Below, piece after piece: positions 60,157 through 64,000 of a DNA stretch of 64,000 bases. Position numbers and translations under genes: made by a program. Under the pieces are notes generated by a model. It was given only the letters and a program-made list of their open reading frames with translations, ran no database searches and had not been told where the DNA came from. Position 1 is the first letter of the stretch. Each line of letters opens with the position of its first letter. The stretch comes from Streptomyces sp. NRRL F-5727 (GTDB lineage: Bacteria; Actinomycetota; Actinomycetes; Streptomycetales; Streptomycetaceae), in contig NZ_JOGX01000002.1 of NCBI RefSeq assembly GCF_000719555.1, forward strand, positions 62,001-126,000, in the 5' to 3' direction.

Positions 60157-61679
60157 GCCCCGCCGGCGAGGGGGAGTGGCAGGGCCTCGACCGGCGCACC
60201 CTCCTCGTCACCGCCGCCGTCCTCTGCGGGGTCGCGGCCGGCGCGGGCGTCCCGGTCACCGCCGGGCTCGCCGGCGCCCGGCCGCTCGGGCAGGCCCTCG
60301 GCTGGGTCCTGGCCGGCGCCGCCCTGCTGGTCGGCGGCGGCACCGCCGCCGACTACGTGCGCTGGCGCCGCACCCGGTACCGGATCGGCCCCGACCGGGT
60401 CGACCTGCACACCGGGCTGCTCCTGCTCAAGCGCCGCTCGCTGGCCCGCGACCGGATCCGCAGCGTCGACCTCACCGCCAACCCGCTCCAGCGCGTCCTC
60501 GGCCTCGTCAAGGTCCGCATCGGCACCGGCGAGTCCACCGGCGGCGGCGAGTCCACCCTCGAACTCGAACTCGTCACCCGCGCCGAGGGCGAACGGCTCC
60601 GCCGCGCCCTCCTCGCCCGCACGGCCGCCCCCGGGGCCGACCCGGCCCACGACGGCACGCTCGCCGTCCTCGACCCCCGCTGGATCCGCTACGCCCCGGT
60701 CTCCTTCGTCGCCCCGGCGCTCGGCGGCGCCGCCGCCGGAGCGGTCATGCAGGTCAGCGAGTGGTTCGGCGCCCAGGCCGAGGTGATCGACTGGATAGGG
60801 GACCGCTTCGCCTCGGTCTCGCTGCCCTGGATGATCGTCGACCTGATCGTCCTCGCCACCCTCGCCGGCGCCGTCGGCGCCCTCGGCCTCTGGGTCGAGA
60901 TGTGGTGGAACCACCGGCTGGAGCGCGAACCGGGCGGCACCCTCCGGGTCCGGCGCGGCCTGTTCACCGCCCGCTCGGTCTCCCTGGAGGAGCGCCGGCT
61001 GCGCGGTGTGGAACTCGTCGAACCCCTGGGCGTCCGGCTCCTCGGAGCCGCCCGGATCGACGCCGTCGCCACCGGCCTCACCGAGGACGACGACGAGAAG
61101 CACACCGACCTCAAGGCCCTGCTGCCCGCCGTGCCCCGGGCCGTCGCCGACCGGGTCGCCGCCGAGGTGCTGCGCGCGCCCGCGCCGCCCACCTCCGCCC
61201 CGCTCACCGCCCACCCGCGCGCCGCCCGCGCCCGGCGGCTGCGGTGGGCCCTGCTCGCCGTCCTGCTCCCGGCCGCCGTCCTCGCCGTCCTCGGGGCCCT
61301 CCTCACCCCGGTGCTGCTGTACGTGGCGGCGGGCTGGACCGTGGTGCTCGCGCCGCTCGCCGTGCTGCTCGCGCTGGACGCGTACCGCTCGCTCGGGCAC
61401 GCCCTGGGCGGCGCCTATCTGGTGACCCGGTCCGGCGCGGTCCGGCGGAGCACGGTCGCCCTGCAGCGCTCCGGGATCATCGGCTGGACGGTCAAGCAGT
61501 CGTACTTCCAGCGGCGCGCCGGGATCCTCACCCTCACCGCCACCACGGCCGCCGGGGAGGGCGCCTACGACGTCCTGGACGCCGGCGAGTCCGAGGGCCT
61601 GGCCTTCGCCGCCGAGGCCGTACCGGGGCTGCTCACGCCCTTCCTGGAGACGCCGGAGGCCCGGTCCACCGAGGGGTGA
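60153..61679 (+). CDS. Large PH domain membrane protein (YdbT-like)
   Basis: A 508-residue membrane protein with about six hydrophobic segments and three bacterial PH units. The clearest are YRIGPDRVDLHTGLLLLKRRSLARDRIRSVDLTANPLQRVLGLVKVRIGTGES (N-terminal), FTARSVSLEERRLRGVELVEPLGVRLLGAARIDAVATG (middle) and VTRSGAVRRSTVALQRSGIIGWTVKQSYFQRRAGILTLTATTA (C-terminal). YdbS/YdbT pairs are linked in Bacillus to antimicrobial peptide resistance; in Streptomyces function is unknown. GTG at 60153 overlaps the preceding stop. It ends in a terminator shared with the convergent pgl gene. Confidence 0.84.
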   Translation: MSPAGEGEWQGLDRRTLLVTAAVLCGVAAGAGVPVTAGLAGARPLGQALGWVLAGAALLVGGGTAADYVRWRRTRYRIGPDRVDLHTGLLLLKRRSLARDRIRSVDLTANPLQRVLGLVKVRIGTGESTGGGESTLELELVTRAEGERLRRALLARTAAPGADPAHDGTLAVLDPRWIRYAPVSFVAPALGGAAAGAVMQVSEWFGAQAEVIDWIGDRFASVSLPWMIVDLIVLATLAGAVGALGLWVEMWWNHRLEREPGGTLRVRRGLFTARSVSLEERRLRGVELVEPLGVRLLGAARIDAVATGLTEDDDEKHTDLKALLPAVPRAVADRVAAEVLRAPAPPTSAPLTAHPRAARARRLRWALLAVLLPAAVLAVLGALLTPVLLYVAAGWTVVLAPLAVLLALDAYRSLGHALGGAYLVTRSGAVRRSTVALQRSGIIGWTVKQSYFQRRAGILTLTATTAAGEGAYDVLDAGESEGLAFAAEAVPGLLTPFLETPEARSTEG

Positions 61680-61692
61680 ACCGGGCCTCCGG
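61653..61692. terminator. Bidirectional terminator between PH genes and pgl
   Basis: A perfect 13-bp stem, CCGGAGGCCCGGT (61653-61665) with its complement (61680-61692). It overlaps the 3' end of the YdbT-like gene and faces the pgl end. Confidence 0.75.
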
Positions 61693-61712
61693 GGGCCGTG
61701 AGCGAGGCTCCG

Positions 61713-62495
61713 TCAGGCGGAGACCGGCGGGTGCAGGCCGGCCGGCAGCTTCGAGGCCGCCGCCGTGTCCATCAGCCACAGCGTGTGCTCGCGGCCGCGG
61801 GCGCCGGCCGCCGGGGCCTCCGCCGGCTCCGCGCCGGACAGCGCGAAGGCCGCGGCCTCCGCCTTGTCCTCGCCGGCGGCGAGCAGCCAGACCTCCCGCG
61901 CCGCCCGGATCGCCGGGAGGGTCAGGGAGATCCGGGTCGGCGGCGGCTTGGGCGCGGCGTGCACCCCGACGACCGTCCGTCCGGTCTCCCGGACCGCCGG
62001 CAGGCCGGGGAAGAGCGAGGCCACGTGGGTGTCCGGGCCGACGCCCAGCATCAGCACGTCGAAGGAGGGCACGCCCCCCTCGTCGCCGGGGCCGGCCGCG
62101 GCGGCCAGCTCGGCCGCGTAGGCCGCGGCGGCGGCGTCGGCGTCGTCCCCGTGCGGGCCGTCCGAGGCCGGCATGGCGTGCACCCGGGCCGGGTCCAGCG
62201 GGACCCGGTCGAGCAGGGCGTCGCGGGCCTGGGTGACGTTCCGCTCGGGGTCGCCCTCGGGCAGGAACCGCTCGTCGCCCCACCACAGGTCGAGCCGCGA
62301 CCAGTCGATCGCGTCCCGGGCCGGCGCGGTGCCGAGCGCGGCGAGCAGCCCGTTGCCGTTGCGGCCGCCGGTCAGCACGACCGAGGCCGTGCCGCGGGCG
62401 GACTGGGCGTCCACGATCCGGGTGATCAGCCGGGCCGCCGCGGCCTCGGCCATCAGCTCCTTGTCCCGGTGGACCACGAGACGGGGGGCGCTCAC
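61713..62495 (-). CDS. pgl: 6-phosphogluconolactonase
   Basis: A 260-residue DevB/NagB-fold enzyme hydrolysing 6-phosphogluconolactone, the second step of the oxidative pentose phosphate pathway. VVLTGGRNGNGLLAAL (phosphate loop), WWGDERFLP, and the active-site region LGVGPDTHVASLFPG are present. The start GTG (VSAPRLVVHRD) at 62495 overlaps the opcA stop by four bases. Downstream of opcA and zwf on the minus strand, so the order zwf-opcA-pgl is one operon. Confidence 0.94.
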   Translation of the reverse strand: MSAPRLVVHRDKELMAEAAAARLITRIVDAQSARGTASVVLTGGRNGNGLLAALGTAPARDAIDWSRLDLWWGDERFLPEGDPERNVTQARDALLDRVPLDPARVHAMPASDGPHGDDADAAAAAYAAELAAAAGPGDEGGVPSFDVLMLGVGPDTHVASLFPGLPAVRETGRTVVGVHAAPKPPPTRISLTLPAIRAAREVWLLAAGEDKAEAAAFALSGAEPAEAPAAGARGREHTLWLMDTAAASKLPAGLHPPVSA

Positions 62496-63562
62496 TTGGC
62501 CGCCGCCTTCTTCGCCGGGGCCTTCTTGGCGGGAGCCTTCTTCACGGGCCCCTGATCGGGCTCCTGGACGGGCTCCTCGGCGACGGCCGCCGTGACGTCG
62601 ACGGGCCGCTCGGGCGCGGGGGCGGTGACGGCCGCCTCCTCGTCGAGCCGCTCCAGGCCGTACTTCAGCGACGCCGCGTAGGTGTCGTCCGGGTCGAGCC
62701 GGCGCAGCTCCTCCGCGATCAGCTCGGACGTCTCGCGCCGCTTGAGCGCCACCGCGCGGTCCGGCTGTCCTTCTATGGAGAGGGTCGCGAGCGAACCGTC
62801 GGGCCGGTCGAGGACGATCGGCCCCGCGTCGGTCTCCAGGCGGACGGAGGTGAGGCCGGGCCCGGCGGAGCTGGAGCGCCGCACCGGCACCTTCAGCCGC
62901 TCGGCCAGCCACATCGCGAGCAGTTCGACGCTCGGGTTGAACTCCTCGCCCTCCACGTCGGCCGAGGTCACCTTGCAGTGGACCTGGTCGAGCGCGGCGG
63001 CCAGCATCGAGCGCCACGGGGTGATCCGGGTCCACGACAGGTCCGTGTCGCCGGGGGTGTAGGTGTCCGCGCGCGCGGTCAGCTCCTGGATGGGCTGCTC
63101 GGCGGCGTACGTGTCGGTCACCCGGCGCTGGGCGAGGGCGCCCAGCGGGTCGTTCGCCGGGTCGGTCGGCGCGTTCACCGGCCACCAGACGACGACGGGG
63201 GCGTCCGGGAGGAGCAGCGGCAGCACCACCGACTGGGCGTGGTCGACGACCTCGCCGTACAGCCGGAGGATCACCGTCTCCCCGGAGCCGGCGTCGGCGC
63301 CGAGGCGGACCTCGGCGTCGAGCCGGGTGTTGGCGCGGTCCCGCGGCGAGCGCGAGACCCGCTTGATCACCACGAGGGTCCGCGAGGGGTGCTCGCGGGA
63401 CGCCTCGTTGGCCGCCTTCAGCGCGTCGTAGGCGTTCTCCTCGTCGGTGACGATGACGAGGGTGAGCACCATGCCGACGGCCGGGGTGCCGATCGCCCGC
63501 CGCCCGAGCACCAGCGCCTTGTTGATCTTGGAGGACGTGGTGTCCGTCAGGTCGGTCTTCAT
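62492..63562 (-). CDS. opcA: Glucose-6-phosphate dehydrogenase assembly protein OpcA
   Basis: A 356-residue actinobacterial protein required for the activity or assembly of glucose-6-phosphate dehydrogenase. KALVLGRRAIGTPAVGMVLTLVIV near the N-terminus, VVVWWPVNAPTDP and AGPGLTSVRLETDAGP are characteristic. The last 15 residues are a Lys/Pro/Ala tail (KKAPAKKAPAKKAAAK) like the one on UvrA. ATG at 63562 overlaps the zwf stop by four bases (ATGA); pgl follows in the same way. Confidence 0.94.
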   Translation of the reverse strand: MKTDLTDTTSSKINKALVLGRRAIGTPAVGMVLTLVIVTDEENAYDALKAANEASREHPSRTLVVIKRVSRSPRDRANTRLDAEVRLGADAGSGETVILRLYGEVVDHAQSVVLPLLLPDAPVVVWWPVNAPTDPANDPLGALAQRRVTDTYAAEQPIQELTARADTYTPGDTDLSWTRITPWRSMLAAALDQVHCKVTSADVEGEEFNPSVELLAMWLAERLKVPVRRSSSAGPGLTSVRLETDAGPIVLDRPDGSLATLSIEGQPDRAVALKRRETSELIAEELRRLDPDDTYAASLKYGLERLDEEAAVTAPAPERPVDVTAAVAEEPVQEPDQGPVKKAPAKKAPAKKAAAK

Positions 63563-64000
63563 GGCCGGCGCCAGCTCCTGCCGTCTCGTGCGAGCATCTC
63601 GTCCGCCTCGACCGGTCCCCAGGTGCCGGACTCGTACTGGGCGGGCTTGCCGTGCGTGTCCCAGAACTGCTCGATCGGGTCGAGGATCTTCCAGGACAGC
63701 TCGACCTCCTCCACGCGCGGGAAGAGGTTGGAGTCGCCGAGCAGGACGTCCAGGATGAGCCGCTCGTACGCCTCGGGGCTCGACTCGGTGAAGGACTCGC
63801 CGTAGGCGAAGTCCATCGACACGTCCCGGATCTCCATCTGGGTGCCGGGCACCTTGGAGCCGAAGCGGACGGTGACGCCCTCGTCCGGCTGGACCCGGAT
63901 GACGATGGCGTTGCGGCCCAGCTCCTCCGTCGACGTGTGGTCGAAGGGGGAGTGCGGGGCGCGCTGGAAGACCACCGCGATCTCGGTGACCCGGCGGCCG
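63559..64000 (-). CDS. zwf: Glucose-6-phosphate dehydrogenase (5' end outside window)
   Basis: The C-terminal 146 residues of glucose-6-phosphate dehydrogenase, the NADPH-forming first step of the pentose phosphate pathway. The frame is open to the window edge (GRRVTEIAVVFQRAPH...), so the N-terminal two thirds are missing. The segment NAIVIRVQPDEGVTVRFGSKVPG and YERLILDVLLGDSNLFPRVEEVELSW are typical of the enzyme's C-terminal domain; the end QYESGTWGPVEADEML also fits. The stop overlaps the opcA start. Confidence 0.95.
   Translation of the reverse strand, partial: GRRVTEIAVVFQRAPHSPFDHTSTEELGRNAIVIRVQPDEGVTVRFGSKVPGTQMEIRDVSMDFAYGESFTESSPEAYERLILDVLLGDSNLFPRVEEVELSWKILDPIEQFWDTHGKPAQYESGTWGPVEADEMLARDGRSWRRP

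Overview
The window is 64 kb of a very GC-rich actinobacterial chromosome, almost certainly Streptomyces. The evidence is the third-position G/C bias in every real gene, GTG starts and four-base GTGA/ATGA gene overlaps, and marker genes: whiA (sporulation), a long LAxTG-anchored chaplin, an RbpA-family protein, opcA, and a mycothiol-type DinB/maleylpyruvate isomerase-fold protein. The gene order (polA ... rpsA ... coaE ... uvrB ... terC ... uvrA ... uvrC-rapZ-yvcK-whiA ... gap-pgk-tpiA-secG ... pgi ... pgl-opcA-zwf) is that of the conserved chromosome core. I see no insertion sequence, prophage, integrase, CRISPR array, tRNA or rRNA.

Layout. 1-10.4 kb: the 3' part of polA, a DUF4184 membrane protein, a secreted lytic transglycosylase with Ig-like domains, a tiny membrane peptide next to a DUF3068 protein, helicase HrpB and a methyltransferase. 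10.4-15.3 kb: rpsA with a long leader, a PAC2 protein, coaE, a TPR protein, a DUF6343 membrane protein and a lipoprotein. 15.4-19.6 kb: a SNF2 helicase translationally coupled to a SWIM zinc-finger protein. 19.7-28 kb: accessory genes, namely a chaplin, DUF2293, a MerR/SDR operon, a P-loop-less uridine-kinase-like protein, a psuG-psuK pseudouridine catabolic pair, a cupin and an MFS exporter. 28-36 kb: ogt, an MHYT membrane sensor, uvrB, two TerD-type genes, and terC behind a probable Mn2+ (yybP-ykoY) riboswitch. 36-42.7 kb: an MHS-type transporter, an MBL hydrolase, a DinB/MDMPI protein, uvrA and a Rieske lipoprotein. 42.8-45.4 kb: an XRE-type regulator divergent from a secreted AvrRpt2-like cysteine protease and a coupled membrane-anchored partner. 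45.6-53.7 kb: the uvrC-rapZ-yvcK-whiA operon and a secreted M14 carboxypeptidase. 54-64 kb: glycolysis (gap, pgk, tpiA, pgi), secG, an RbpA paralogue, two bacterial PH-domain membrane proteins, and the oxidative pentose phosphate genes pgl, opcA and zwf (5' truncated) on the other strand.

How the genes work together. DNA repair is the strongest theme: polA, uvrA, uvrB, uvrC, ogt and a SNF2 helicase. The most interesting regulatory signal is a repeated promoter of the form TGTCRGTG-N8-TAnnnT. It matches the RecA/LexA-independent DNA-damage promoter (RecA-NDp, the PafBC target in mycobacteria). I find it with exact N8 spacing before ogt, uvrB and uvrC (all three apparently leaderless) and a TerD gene, and in slightly variant form before the SNF2-SWIM operon and an MBL hydrolase. 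uvrA lacks it. This links alkylation repair, excision repair, a helicase operon and a Ter-type stress gene in one candidate regulon. The second theme is carbon flux: triose-phase glycolysis and the pentose phosphate branch sit together, with a sigma-R-like promoter candidate before pgi.
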